A stretch of 64,000 nt of DNA from positions 1-64,000 of the forward strand of contig CAJADF010000040.1 of the NCBI GenBank assembly GCA_903938485.1, written 5' to 3'. The translations under genes were made by a program, and so were the position numbers. The notes beneath the pieces were generated by a model, which did no database searches, was not told the DNA's origin, and was given only the letters and a program-made list of their open reading frames with translations. How positions within the stretch are numbered: the first letter of the stretch is position 1; each line of letters begins with the position of its first letter. This stretch comes from an uncultured Methylococcaceae bacterium. GTDB lineage: Bacteria; Pseudomonadota; Gammaproteobacteria; Methylococcales; Methylomonadaceae. Below are positions 51,228 through 61,195 of this stretch, one piece after another.

Positions 51228-52256
51228 ATGCATTCAAAAGAATCTAAGTTTAAAGATCAGACTGTCCGGCTGGCTCATGGAAATGGTGGGCGGTTAATGC
51301 GAGAATTAATTCAACAAGTTTTTGCAAAACACTTACAGAATGACCTATTGGATATAAATACTGATGCAGCTTACTTGCCATTAAATGTTGCTGCCGGTGA
51401 CATAATGATTAGCACCGATGGTTTTACTGTTGAGCCCCTAGAGTTTCCTGGAGGCAATATTGGTAGTTTAGCTGTTCATGGTACTGTAAATGATTTGGCG
51501 GTATCGGGCGCTAAGCCCTTGTATTTAACATTAACTGCGTTTATCGAAGAAGGTTTTGAAATATCAGTACTGGATAGGATAATTGCAAGTATGGCTCAAG
51601 CCTCTGTTGAGTGTGGTGTTAAAATTGTTACAGGTGATACTAAGGTTTTAAGACGTGGTCAAGGTGGTGGAATTTATTTTGCCACATCAGGCATCGGACA
51701 ACGGTTAACTAAGCATGCTCTAGGATTAAATAATATTCAAATTGGCGATGTGCTCGTATTAAGTGGAACGGCGGGTGATCATGGTACTTCCGTGTTATTA
51801 GCTAGAGAGCAGTTTGGCTTAATGGGGTCTTTAAAATCTGATTCCGCTTCCGTTTTTCCAATTACAGAAGCTTTAATCAAACTTGAGGGTTTACGTTTTA
51901 TGCGTGATCCAACTCGTGGTGGTGTTGCTACAATTGCTCATGAGATTTCCCAAGTAATCAATCAGTCTGTGCGTCTATATGAAGCCACCATTCCTTATAA
52001 TGAGCAAACACATGTGCTTTGTGATTTGTTAGGTTATGATCCACTTTATATGGCTTGTGAAGGTAGAGTGCTTGCTGTTTTTGCCCCTGAATTTGCTGAG
52101 CTTGCAGTTAGTAAATTGCATGAACTGGGTTATGTCGATGCAAGTATTGTCGGTAGAGTAGAGCAGGGACGTCCGCATGTTTTCTTAGAAACACAATTAG
52201 GCGGCGAGCGAATTTTACAAGAGTTGGAAGATGACCCTTTACCGAGAATTTGTTAA
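51228..52256 (+). CDS. hypE: Hydrogenase expression/formation protein HypE
   Basis: HGNGGRLMRELI; DGFTVEPLEFPGGNIGSLAVHGTVNDLAVSGAKP; C-terminal PRIC tetrapeptide. Confidence 0.95.
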   Translation: MHSKESKFKDQTVRLAHGNGGRLMRELIQQVFAKHLQNDLLDINTDAAYLPLNVAAGDIMISTDGFTVEPLEFPGGNIGSLAVHGTVNDLAVSGAKPLYLTLTAFIEEGFEISVLDRIIASMAQASVECGVKIVTGDTKVLRRGQGGGIYFATSGIGQRLTKHALGLNNIQIGDVLVLSGTAGDHGTSVLLAREQFGLMGSLKSDSASVFPITEALIKLEGLRFMRDPTRGGVATIAHEISQVINQSVRLYEATIPYNEQTHVLCDLLGYDPLYMACEGRVLAVFAPEFAELAVSKLHELGYVDASIVGRVEQGRPHVFLETQLGGERILQELEDDPLPRIC

Positions 52257-52396
52257 ATTATATTTTATTAGTGTTGAGGTTAATGTTATTATTACAATAA
52301 CTTGTAAGTAGTTTTCTAGATAATTTTAAGATTTATGCAAGATAAGGGTTGTTGTTATGGATTTGCTATAAATATATTCACAATATTGGATTAAGT

Positions 52397-54247
52397 GTGC
52401 AAATAAATTTTATTAAGAAATTTGGGTATTCTTGCGAGTTATTTATACTGGCTTTACTATTGAATTGTTTTGTTCAATTCAATGTTTATGCTGATGTTGA
52501 TAGTGCTTTGCCATTAGTGGATAAATTAAAAAAAGCCATAATTTCGCTTGATATTGAGCAAGCAACTGCTGATGAAATAAAAGCCGTATTAAAAACAAAA
52601 CAAAATTCTTACTTAAAACGATCTAATTTTCAAAATCGCTCCGAGGATATAACTAAGTTATACGAGTTTTCCGGAAATAAGTTATTGTGGGTTTCAAATC
52701 CAGACGCTGAAAAAAAGGCGTTAGAAGTGATTGGTTTGATTAGTGCAGCAAGCGAGAATGGTCTTAATCCTGAAGATTATGAACTTAGTAATTTAATGCG
52801 TTTGCAAGCAAAATCAAAAATAACGGCAATTGATAATTACAAAGAATTAGCGCTTTATGACACTGCAATTAGTGTGTCATTATTAAGATATTTACATGAT
52901 TTGCATTATGGTCGAATTAATCCAAAATCAATAAATTTTAATCTTAAATTAAGAGATAAAAAAATAATTGATATCCCTCGACTTATCAATACCGCCATTA
53001 ATAAATTAAGCATCCTAGAACTTGACGACTTATCTCAACCCCAATTAAAGCAATATCAAAAACTAAAGCAAGAATTGGCTATTTATCGAGTGCTTGCTGC
53101 TGAAGGATTAGTCTTACACCTGCCATTTATTGAAAAAGTTAACCCAAATGAAAATTTATCTATGGCAAATGCCTTAACTCATTTTTTAATTGGATTGGGT
53201 GATTTATCAAAGGATTCTGATGCTTCTTACAAAAACGCTACTATTTATGATGATAAATTAGTTGCCGGAGTTAAAAAATTCCAATTACGGCATGGGATTG
53301 AAGTGGATGGTGTATTGGGTCAGCGTACGGTTGCAGAACTTAATGTCCCAATTTTTGAGAGAATTAGTCAGCTTGAGTTAGCAATGGAGCGTTTACGTTG
53401 GTTGCCAGAGTTAACTAATGGTGCCTCAATCATTGTTAATATTCCTGCTTTTCAGTTGTGGGCTTTTGATGATGTTAATGAGATAAACGCGAATATGCCA
53501 AATATGCGTGTTGTTGTAGGTAAAGCACTAAAAAATGAAACGCCAGTATTAATGGCAGAGATGCGTTTTATTGATTTTATGCCCTATTGGAATGTGCCTT
53601 ATAATATTGTTAAGAAAGAGATTGTACCTAAACTTATTAAAAACCCTAGTTACCTAGTGGGTGAAAATATGGAAATGGTTGCAACGGACCAGGGAGAGAC
53701 TAAAATTGTACCTTTCTCTGGAGCAACATTAGTAGGATTAAACCAAGGTACTATTAGGATTAGACAACGACCAGGGCAGAAGAATGCCTTAGGGAAAGTT
53801 AAGTTTATGTTTCCTAATAAAAACGATGTATATCTTCATGATACGCCATCACATGCTTTGTTTAGTCGTGCGAGACGTGATTTTAGCCATGGATGCGTTC
53901 GAGTTGAAAAACCTGATCAATTAGCTGAGTTCGTTTTGAAAAACCAATTAAGCAAAGAAGCAATTAATGATGCTATGCAAACGCAAAAATCACGTCGAAT
54001 CATGCTTAAGAAATCTATACCGGTATTGTTTTTCTATACGACAGCCTTTGTTGATCATAACAATGTTTTGAGTTTTTATGCGGATATCTATGGCTATGAT
54101 GAAGTTTTGAAAGCAGAACTTAAAAAATTACAAGACGTACCTGATCAGGTTTTATTTTCGCCACCTGAAGAAATTGTTCCTACGGAAGTTGCCACTAGCA
54201 ATACTGAGTTATCAAATTTAACTACTGAATCTGATAAACAGCCTTAA
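52397..54247 (+). CDS. ldtD: Murein L,D-transpeptidase, YcbB/LdtD-like
   Basis: LYEFSGNKLLWV; PG-binding KKFQLRHGIEVDGVLGQRTVAELN; LHDTPSHALFSRARRDFSHGCVRVEKP; likely GTG start. Confidence 0.92.
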   Translation: MQINFIKKFGYSCELFILALLLNCFVQFNVYADVDSALPLVDKLKKAIISLDIEQATADEIKAVLKTKQNSYLKRSNFQNRSEDITKLYEFSGNKLLWVSNPDAEKKALEVIGLISAASENGLNPEDYELSNLMRLQAKSKITAIDNYKELALYDTAISVSLLRYLHDLHYGRINPKSINFNLKLRDKKIIDIPRLINTAINKLSILELDDLSQPQLKQYQKLKQELAIYRVLAAEGLVLHLPFIEKVNPNENLSMANALTHFLIGLGDLSKDSDASYKNATIYDDKLVAGVKKFQLRHGIEVDGVLGQRTVAELNVPIFERISQLELAMERLRWLPELTNGASIIVNIPAFQLWAFDDVNEINANMPNMRVVVGKALKNETPVLMAEMRFIDFMPYWNVPYNIVKKEIVPKLIKNPSYLVGENMEMVATDQGETKIVPFSGATLVGLNQGTIRIRQRPGQKNALGKVKFMFPNKNDVYLHDTPSHALFSRARRDFSHGCVRVEKPDQLAEFVLKNQLSKEAINDAMQTQKSRRIMLKKSIPVLFFYTTAFVDHNNVLSFYADIYGYDEVLKAELKKLQDVPDQVLFSPPEEIVPTEVATSNTELSNLTTESDKQP

Positions 54248-54260
54248 GCTTAGATAAGGT

Positions 54261-54962
54261 TTACCAAGTCCTAATATCACCAGTATCTAGGTGTACAAAG
54301 TTACTTTCTGGATAATAACCTACCCCACCTTTTGCCATTGTTAGCGCTGCTTTTTTGATGGTTTGTGCGTGTATGCCTTCAATTCTGATATCTATAGCAC
54401 GTCCTTGTATATGAAAGCTATGCTCAGCTACACCGGAATTTTTTTTTCTTAATGTCGCGTTTGTTATAGGTGCTCTGTAAGCAGAAACAACTTGAATCGG
54501 CTTGTTTATTGATAATCTTTGGTTAAGTTCAAAGAGTTGATCTAATAATGCTGTATCAATAGGGTGTATTTCATTACTGTGGTAATCACGTAGTAAGTGA
54601 TTTATTTCTTTAAGCGCCCCTTTAACGTAACGACCTTGTTCAAAGTAGGTTATCTTTAATTTGTCACCTGTTTGAGAGTGAACTAAGTGCAGTGATTTAT
54701 TGACAGCAATTTGTTGGGAAGGATGTACGATTTTTCTATTCAAGGTACTATGAATAATACGTTTATTAACTTCTTTATGGGGAGGATATGCTCGGCCATG
54801 CCCATAATGGTGAGGTTCTAGGATGGGCCTTACTTTAGCTGAGGCAATATCAGAAACTGCTAATGAAATTAGAGATCCATATGCAAGTTTTTTAAGGAAG
54901 TTGCGTCTTTCAGATATCTCTATTTCCTCATCGTTAATAGTCTGTGTTTTTATAGTGTCCAT
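54261..54962 (-). CDS. mepK: DUF882/YcbK (MepK-like) murein endopeptidase with Tat-like signal
   Basis: ERRNFLKKLAYGSLISLAVSDIASA signal; VVSAYRAPITNATLRKKNSGVAEHSFHIQGRAIDIRIEG; YYPESNFVHLDTG. Confidence 0.9.
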   Translation of the reverse strand: MDTIKTQTINDEEIEISERRNFLKKLAYGSLISLAVSDIASAKVRPILEPHHYGHGRAYPPHKEVNKRIIHSTLNRKIVHPSQQIAVNKSLHLVHSQTGDKLKITYFEQGRYVKGALKEINHLLRDYHSNEIHPIDTALLDQLFELNQRLSINKPIQVVSAYRAPITNATLRKKNSGVAEHSFHIQGRAIDIRIEGIHAQTIKKAALTMAKGGVGYYPESNFVHLDTGDIRTW

Positions 54963-55179
54963 AACTAATTCCAAATTGACGCGTTGAGTTAAGTATCCCT
55001 ATTTAGTCTTAAAATAATCTTAAGTTTTATAAAAAAATGTTAAATAAATTGTATTGATAGATTTATTTATGAAAACAATTATTTTATCAGTTGATGTCTG
55101 CGTCTTGATTCTGCTATATATATGCTGAAGTTGTGTAAATAAATTGTCGCTAACGATACATTACTAACGGAAGATAAGC

Positions 55180-56466
55180 ATGAGTAACAAAATCGTTAAA
55201 CCATCAACATATTTAACAGAAGTTAAAGCGTTGTCTGATCGTATTGTTAAAGCCCAACAACCTATTCGAATATTGGATGCTATTAAATGGGATGATGGTA
55301 TTAAACAAACATTTTTCAATGAAAAATGTAAGAATCCTCCTAAAGTCACTATTGATTATTATAAAAATAGGCCCTTAGGATTTGATACAGCAGATAAGAA
55401 ATTAGAGTTTTATCAAATTGAGCGAGATTTAGTTCGAAAATTAGGTCAACTAAATCCTCTCAGTGTAATTATGCGACGAATCTGCAGAGAGTATCAGGAT
55501 GTTGTTAGTATGCTAGATGCTAGAGGTACGCCCTTATTTTCTAATATTTCCCAAGAACTATATGGTTCTTCACAAGATGTTTTTCATGTTGGTGATCCGA
55601 CTATTGCTGAATTAGGCAGTATGATGGAGTTAACATTAGATCCTCTTATTCAGCTTGATTGCGAGGAACCAAAGACCATCGGAGCTAAAGAGGCCGTCGC
55701 TATTCTTAATGAGAAAATAGAAAATGTATTTCCAGGTGATGGGCTTCGTGCGATGTTAAGTGATGGTATTATTGCTGATGCTGCAGCGGGAACTGATTAT
55801 ATTAAGTTGCGATCTGATGCGATGTTTAACATGCGTGATTTAAGAGTTCTTGAGGTTCATGAGATTTGGGTGCATCTAGGTACCACACTTAATGGTATGG
55901 CCCAGCCTTATTGTACTTTTTTGGGTAAGGGTCCACCATCGGCTACGGTTACACAAGAGGGTTTGGCTGTATTGATGGAAATTTTAACCTTCAGTTCTAC
56001 ACCTCATAGATTGATGCGCTTAATTAACCGAGTCCGTGCCATTACATTAATAGAAGAAGGTGCTGACTTTATGGATATTTTTAAGTTTTTTCAAGAGAAA
56101 GGTTTAGATGATGAAGATAGTTATGCTTTTACTAGTCGTGTTTTTAGAGGAACCACCTATAATGGTATGCCTTTTACAAAAGACTTAACTTATATTAAGG
56201 GCTTTGTTCTTACCTACAATTTTATGCGACTGGCTGTTATAAAGGGCAAGCCAGATCGTATCCCACTATTATTTTGTGGTAAGACGATGATTGAAGACAT
56301 GAAAGTTTTAGCTGATTTAGTGGAAGAAGGAACTGTTATTCCCCCACACTTTTTGCCACCACAATTTAAAGATTTAATGGGGCTAGCTGCTTGGTTAAGT
56401 TTTAGCCGTTTTATGACGTCGTTGAACTTTAGGCAATTAGAACAGGATTATGCCAACATTCTTTGA
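55180..56466 (+). CDS. DUF1704 / 'flavohemoglobin expression-modulating QEGLA motif' protein; MATCAP-like HExxxH peptidase family
   Basis: HEIWVH at 55858..55875, TQEGLA at 55951..55968, family-typical framework. Confidence 0.88.
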   Translation: MSNKIVKPSTYLTEVKALSDRIVKAQQPIRILDAIKWDDGIKQTFFNEKCKNPPKVTIDYYKNRPLGFDTADKKLEFYQIERDLVRKLGQLNPLSVIMRRICREYQDVVSMLDARGTPLFSNISQELYGSSQDVFHVGDPTIAELGSMMELTLDPLIQLDCEEPKTIGAKEAVAILNEKIENVFPGDGLRAMLSDGIIADAAAGTDYIKLRSDAMFNMRDLRVLEVHEIWVHLGTTLNGMAQPYCTFLGKGPPSATVTQEGLAVLMEILTFSSTPHRLMRLINRVRAITLIEEGADFMDIFKFFQEKGLDDEDSYAFTSRVFRGTTYNGMPFTKDLTYIKGFVLTYNFMRLAVIKGKPDRIPLLFCGKTMIEDMKVLADLVEEGTVIPPHFLPPQFKDLMGLAAWLSFSRFMTSLNFRQLEQDYANIL

Positions 56467-56539
56467 GTGAGCTGTTTGGGAAGTTGATTATATTTATATC
56501 AATTTCATATCGTTTTATAGAAGTTAATGCTATAAAAAA

Positions 56540-56563
56540 CTACACCTTATTTAAAAGGTGTAG
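56540..56563 (-). terminator. Hairpin whose T tract lies on the minus strand
   Basis: CTACACCTT atttaa AAGGTGTAG preceded on + by AAAAAA; reads as an intrinsic terminator only on -. Confidence 0.6.
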
Positions 56564-56591
56564 ATGTCAAGTGTTATAAAATTACGTATCA

Positions 56592-59500
56592 ATGAAAGAT
56601 AAATTTATTAGTTTTTTTAATGCTTTAAGTAAAGATGAACAACAGGTTTTACTTGTATTAGCTGTCGTATATGCGCCTATTGTACAGTCAAATTTACAAG
56701 CTTTATTGAAGTTACTTGCTTGTGTTGAACCTAAAAAATTAGCCCTTATTGATAGGCATTTAGGCGAGAAGTTACAGCAATCAGGTGTGGTTTTAGTAAA
56801 TGCAGATGGTTGGCAGTGCAATAAAAAAATTGCTGAGCATTTAATGCGTATAGCGGTGAATGAGCCTTGGTTTAATAAGTTAGTTCAATATTTAATAGCT
56901 CAGCCAAGTTATTACTATCCAGTGAGGCTTGATGTTTTTCACGCTATTAAACAATTGCGAATTTTTTTATATCAAGAAAATATTGCTGCATTTTCTGCAA
57001 ACATCGATTATTTTTATAACTCATATCCTCAGCACTTTACTGAGGCGATGAATGATATATTCTTTAATGAATATCAGTCTATTTGGTTTACTGCTTTACC
57101 AGATGAAATCAAAAGCACGGTTTTAAAATACTATTTAAAAGATAGTTATTTCTACTTAATTGATGATTCTTTCCAATATAAGCTTCTAGAGTCTTTCTTT
57201 GGTAAAAAAAGACATAAAAATCAAAATATTGTTCATGTGATACTTTCTGAACGTTTGGTTAGAGGCGTATTTAAAGATGCTGAAACATGGTTAGTAGGAG
57301 ATTATTCTTATGAAGGTTTAAAGCTATTAGCCACATTAAGGTTTTTGGAAAATAAGAATGACGAAGCTATCATTTACTTTCAGACTGCTCTGAAGGTTTT
57401 AAAAAAAGAGTCTGGTAAACGAAACGTAGTTATTGAGGGGTTAGAAGGTTATTTTTATAACTTAGCATTACTTAAAAGCCGACAGTTACCTAATTTGGTT
57501 TTACTCAGGCAACAATTGAAGGTTGCACAAAAGCAAGGGAGCTCAAGTCCCTTTAATGGTTTAAATTTGATGCTGTTAGAAGTTGTTGATATTTATCAGG
57601 GGCGACTCAATATTGAGCAAAGTGTTTTTTTAATAATTAAAAAAACCTCAGCCTATGAGCATTTGTTTCAGGGTTTACTTTTATATTGGTTGTCTGTTTT
57701 AGATGTGTTGACGCAAGGTGATAATAATCAATTTGTTATAAAGTTAGCTGAGTATTGTCAAAAGGCTCATCAGTTAAGTTATGGTTGGTTTGCTTGTCTT
57801 AGCGCCGCATTTTTGGTGAGAATTGAATATAAACATGATTCATGTGAGAAGATTTTTAATCAAAGTGCTCAACTACCTTTTTGTGAATTGATTGATTTAT
57901 TGCCGCAAGTATCTTCATGGCAAAGAGCTTTAGACGCACTAACACAGTTAACTACTCATCCAGAGGAATCTGCACACAAGGAGTTGCGAATCATTTGGTC
58001 GTTAGAACTACAAAAAGATAAAATAATTTTAGAGCCTAAAGAGCAACGATTAGGCTTGGGCGGGAGATGGACTAAAGGCAGAATAATAGCTTTAAAAAAA
58101 CTGCACAATAATATTGATGAATTTGATTTTTTATCAGAGCAGGATAAACGTATTTGCGCCCATATACAGATCACTAAAGAAAATGATTATTATGGCTATT
58201 CATCAAGAGAAAAATACATATTATCAAGCTACGCAATTACTGAATTAGTAGGGCATCCTGCAGTATTTTGGTCACATCAAGAGGCATATGATCATCCGAT
58301 AGATATCAAGCTGTTTGAGCCACAATTATTGGTAAAAGAGGTACAAGATAAATTACATATTTCTTTGCTTCCTCCAATTGCACAAGAAAAAATAATAGTG
58401 CAGAAGACAGCAAATAATGGTTTGCAGGTTTATGTTATTAATGATTCTCATCGACAAGTTGCTGAAATATTGGGTCAGGAGGGTTTAATCGTCCCAATAT
58501 CTGCACGACAACAGGTCATTGATTCTATTTCCTCAATAGCATCTATGCTAACGGTGCAATCTGATATTGGCGGTACTTCAAGCTCTGCAACAACAGTAGA
58601 GGCTGATAGTCGTCTACACATTCATTTACAACCTGTGGGTCAAGGTATTCAGGTTGATATTTTTGTGCAACCATTTTTAGAGGGTGGACCTCTTTATATA
58701 CCTTGTTCTGGAGGATCAACTGTACTTGCAGAAATAGACGGTAAGCAGTACCAAACAACTCGTGATATCGATTTGGAAAATCAATATTTGAATCAAGTTA
58801 TAGAGCAGTGTCCCGAGTTGTATTCTGTTAAAGAGCCAAGGTGGAAGTTAGATGATGCTGAATCTTCTTTGGAGGCATTGTTGCAACTGCAAAATTTGGG
58901 TGATTATGTTTTATTGGAATGGCCTAAAGATAAGAAAATTAAGTTGAGTCGTGAGACAGGATTATCTCGAGCGCAATTTTCAGTGCGTAAAGAAAAGGAT
59001 TGGTTTAGTGTTGAGGGTAACGTAGAAGTCGATAACGGTGAAGTGTTGGATATGCAGCGTTTAATGACCTTGTTAAATGGCACAACCAGTCGGTTTCTGC
59101 AGCTTGAAGATGGTCAGATTATCGCTTTAACCCGGGAATTAAGACAGCGTTTAGATGATCTTTCGGGTATCGGAGAACTGCATAAAGATCAAGTTCGTTT
59201 TCATCCCTTGGCGGCTTTGGCCTTGGATGAAATAACCTCAGGTATGGCTGTTACCGCCAGTCAACCGTGGTTAGACCAGCTTACTCGCTTAAATGAAATG
59301 GGCGATTTAAATCCTAAGCCCCCTTCGACCTTAAAAGGCGAATTGCGCGATTATCAACACGAAGGCTTTCAATGGATGATGCGTTTGGCACATTGGGGAG
59401 CTGGAGCCTGTTTAGCCGATGACATGGGTTTGGGTAAGACGATTCAGGCAATTGCTTTAATTTTGGCAAGAGCGCCACAAGGCCCGACCTTAATTTTAGC

Positions 59501-60716
59501 TCCCACTTCTGTGTGCATTAACTGGTTAGAAGAAGTGGAACGCTTTGCCCCCACTTTGAATGTTTATCAATTTGGGGCGGGTGACAGGCAAGAAATGGTT
59601 GATAATGCTGGGCCATTTGATTTAATCGTGTCTAGTTATGGCCTGTTACAAACAGAGGCGGATCGTTTAGTGACAAAACGCTGGCATACCTTAGTGGCTG
59701 ATGAGGCTCATGCCATTAAGAACGCGTTAACTAAGCGTTCTAAAGCGGCAATGGCATTACAGGCGGATTTTAAATTAATAACGACCGGTACTCCTATTGA
59801 GAATCATTTAGGTGAATTATGGAATTTATTTAATTTTATTAATCCTGGTTTGTTGGGGTCATTACAAAACTTTAATCATCGTTATGCCCAAGCCATAGAA
59901 AATAATAAAGATCATGAGTTGCAGCAAAGGCTTAGAAAATTATTACGACCTTTTATATTGCGTAGACTTAAGACCGATGTATTAACTGAGTTGCCGCCTA
60001 GAACAGAAGTGACTCTGCATATTGAGTTAAGTCCGGGTGAACGATCTTTTTATGAGGCCTTACGAAGGGATGCAATGAATGCTTTGCTTTCTAATAATGA
60101 TAAGTCTGAGCATAAACAACTTAAAATTCTAGCAGAAATAATGAAGTTAAGGCGGGCATGTTGCCATCCTAGCTTAGTCATGGAGGGTAGTACTTTAAGT
60201 AGTTCTAAACTACAGGCTTTTGAAGAGTTAGTTGATGAATTACTGGCTAATAATCACAAAGCGTTGGTGTTTAGTCAGTTTGTTGGTCATCTTAGTATCA
60301 TTAGACAATTCCTAGATAAAAAAGGGATTTCTTATCATTATCTAGATGGCTCAACGCCTGTGCCAAAGCGAAAAATTGCGGTTAATTCTTTTCAGGCTGG
60401 TGATGGTGATTTGTTTTTAATTAGTTTAAAAGCTGGTGGCACGGGTTTAAATCTTACTGCGGCTGATTATGTGATTCATATGGATCCTTGGTGGAATCCA
60501 GCAGTTGAAGATCAGGCCTCCGATCGTGCTCATAGGATGGGTCAAATACGACCTGTGACAGTTTATCGTTTGGTAGCAAAAGATACTATTGAAGATAAGA
60601 TTGTTGAGTTACATAAACATAAGCGTGATTTGGCTAGTAGTTTGCTTGAAGGTGGTGAAGTGAGTGGTAAGATGTCGGTTGAAGAAATGATGGAATTAAT
60701 CAAAGATATTGTGTAG
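56592..60716 (+). CDS. SNF2-family DEAD/DEAH helicase-like ATPase, 1374 aa
   Basis: LADDMGLGKTIQAIALIL, VADEAHAIKN, TGTPIENHLGELWNLFNFINPG, LKAGGTGLNLTAADYVIHMDPWWNPAVEDQASDRAHRMGQ. Confidence 0.96.
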   Translation: MKDKFISFFNALSKDEQQVLLVLAVVYAPIVQSNLQALLKLLACVEPKKLALIDRHLGEKLQQSGVVLVNADGWQCNKKIAEHLMRIAVNEPWFNKLVQYLIAQPSYYYPVRLDVFHAIKQLRIFLYQENIAAFSANIDYFYNSYPQHFTEAMNDIFFNEYQSIWFTALPDEIKSTVLKYYLKDSYFYLIDDSFQYKLLESFFGKKRHKNQNIVHVILSERLVRGVFKDAETWLVGDYSYEGLKLLATLRFLENKNDEAIIYFQTALKVLKKESGKRNVVIEGLEGYFYNLALLKSRQLPNLVLLRQQLKVAQKQGSSSPFNGLNLMLLEVVDIYQGRLNIEQSVFLIIKKTSAYEHLFQGLLLYWLSVLDVLTQGDNNQFVIKLAEYCQKAHQLSYGWFACLSAAFLVRIEYKHDSCEKIFNQSAQLPFCELIDLLPQVSSWQRALDALTQLTTHPEESAHKELRIIWSLELQKDKIILEPKEQRLGLGGRWTKGRIIALKKLHNNIDEFDFLSEQDKRICAHIQITKENDYYGYSSREKYILSSYAITELVGHPAVFWSHQEAYDHPIDIKLFEPQLLVKEVQDKLHISLLPPIAQEKIIVQKTANNGLQVYVINDSHRQVAEILGQEGLIVPISARQQVIDSISSIASMLTVQSDIGGTSSSATTVEADSRLHIHLQPVGQGIQVDIFVQPFLEGGPLYIPCSGGSTVLAEIDGKQYQTTRDIDLENQYLNQVIEQCPELYSVKEPRWKLDDAESSLEALLQLQNLGDYVLLEWPKDKKIKLSRETGLSRAQFSVRKEKDWFSVEGNVEVDNGEVLDMQRLMTLLNGTTSRFLQLEDGQIIALTRELRQRLDDLSGIGELHKDQVRFHPLAALALDEITSGMAVTASQPWLDQLTRLNEMGDLNPKPPSTLKGELRDYQHEGFQWMMRLAHWGAGACLADDMGLGKTIQAIALILARAPQGPTLILAPTSVCINWLEEVERFAPTLNVYQFGAGDRQEMVDNAGPFDLIVSSYGLLQTEADRLVTKRWHTLVADEAHAIKNALTKRSKAAMALQADFKLITTGTPIENHLGELWNLFNFINPGLLGSLQNFNHRYAQAIENNKDHELQQRLRKLLRPFILRRLKTDVLTELPPRTEVTLHIELSPGERSFYEALRRDAMNALLSNNDKSEHKQLKILAEIMKLRRACCHPSLVMEGSTLSSSKLQAFEELVDELLANNHKALVFSQFVGHLSIIRQFLDKKGISYHYLDGSTPVPKRKIAVNSFQAGDGDLFLISLKAGGTGLNLTAADYVIHMDPWWNPAVEDQASDRAHRMGQIRPVTVYRLVAKDTIEDKIVELHKHKRDLASSLLEGGEVSGKMSVEEMMELIKDIV

Positions 60717-60750
60717 TTTAAATTTAACGAGTGGATATTGAGGAGGATTA

Positions 60751-61143
60751 ATGAATAAACAAAAAAATAATACCATAGAAAAATTGATTGTCTTTTCTAT
60801 GGTATTAATATCAGTTAGTTATAGTGGTATTGGTCTTGCTCAAGGTACCGTAGAGAAGGCTCTATTATTAGAAAAGCAAGTTGAGTTACCTAGCGAACAT
60901 ATAAACTCAAAAGTAATGCGTATTAAGTTTTCACCTGGTTTTAAAACGCCGTGGCATACCCATGAAGGGCCGGGGCCTCGTTATGTGGTAAAAGGTCAGT
61001 TAACTGTTGTAGAAAATGGTAAAACCAATGTTTATAAAGCAGGTGAGGTATTTTGGGAAACCGGTGCGCTTATGTCAGTAGAGAACACTGGAGTTGATTT
61101 TGCTGAATTGATTATTTTTGAATTAGGTCCTTTAAAAAAATAG
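60751..61143 (+). CDS. Secreted cupin-domain protein
   Basis: Signal-like N-terminus; FKTPWHTHEGPGPRYVVKGQLTVVENGKTNVYKAGEVFWETG. Confidence 0.87.
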   Translation: MNKQKNNTIEKLIVFSMVLISVSYSGIGLAQGTVEKALLLEKQVELPSEHINSKVMRIKFSPGFKTPWHTHEGPGPRYVVKGQLTVVENGKTNVYKAGEVFWETGALMSVENTGVDFAELIIFELGPLKK

Positions 61144-61167
61144 CTGTAAATACCCTTTAAGTTTAAT

Positions 61168-61195
61168 CCTTAAACCTTTATGTAAAGGTTTAAGG
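61168..61195. terminator. Near-perfect inverted repeat after the cupin gene, putative terminator/stem-loop
   Basis: CCTTAAACCTTTA tg TAAAGGTTTAAGG; weak T tract. Confidence 0.55.

Noticed and set aside
56592-60716. SNF2 gene as part of a phage-defence system
   Set aside because: No adjacent nuclease, methylase, TIR or DISARM/Zorya-type partner in the window; neighbours are housekeeping-like.
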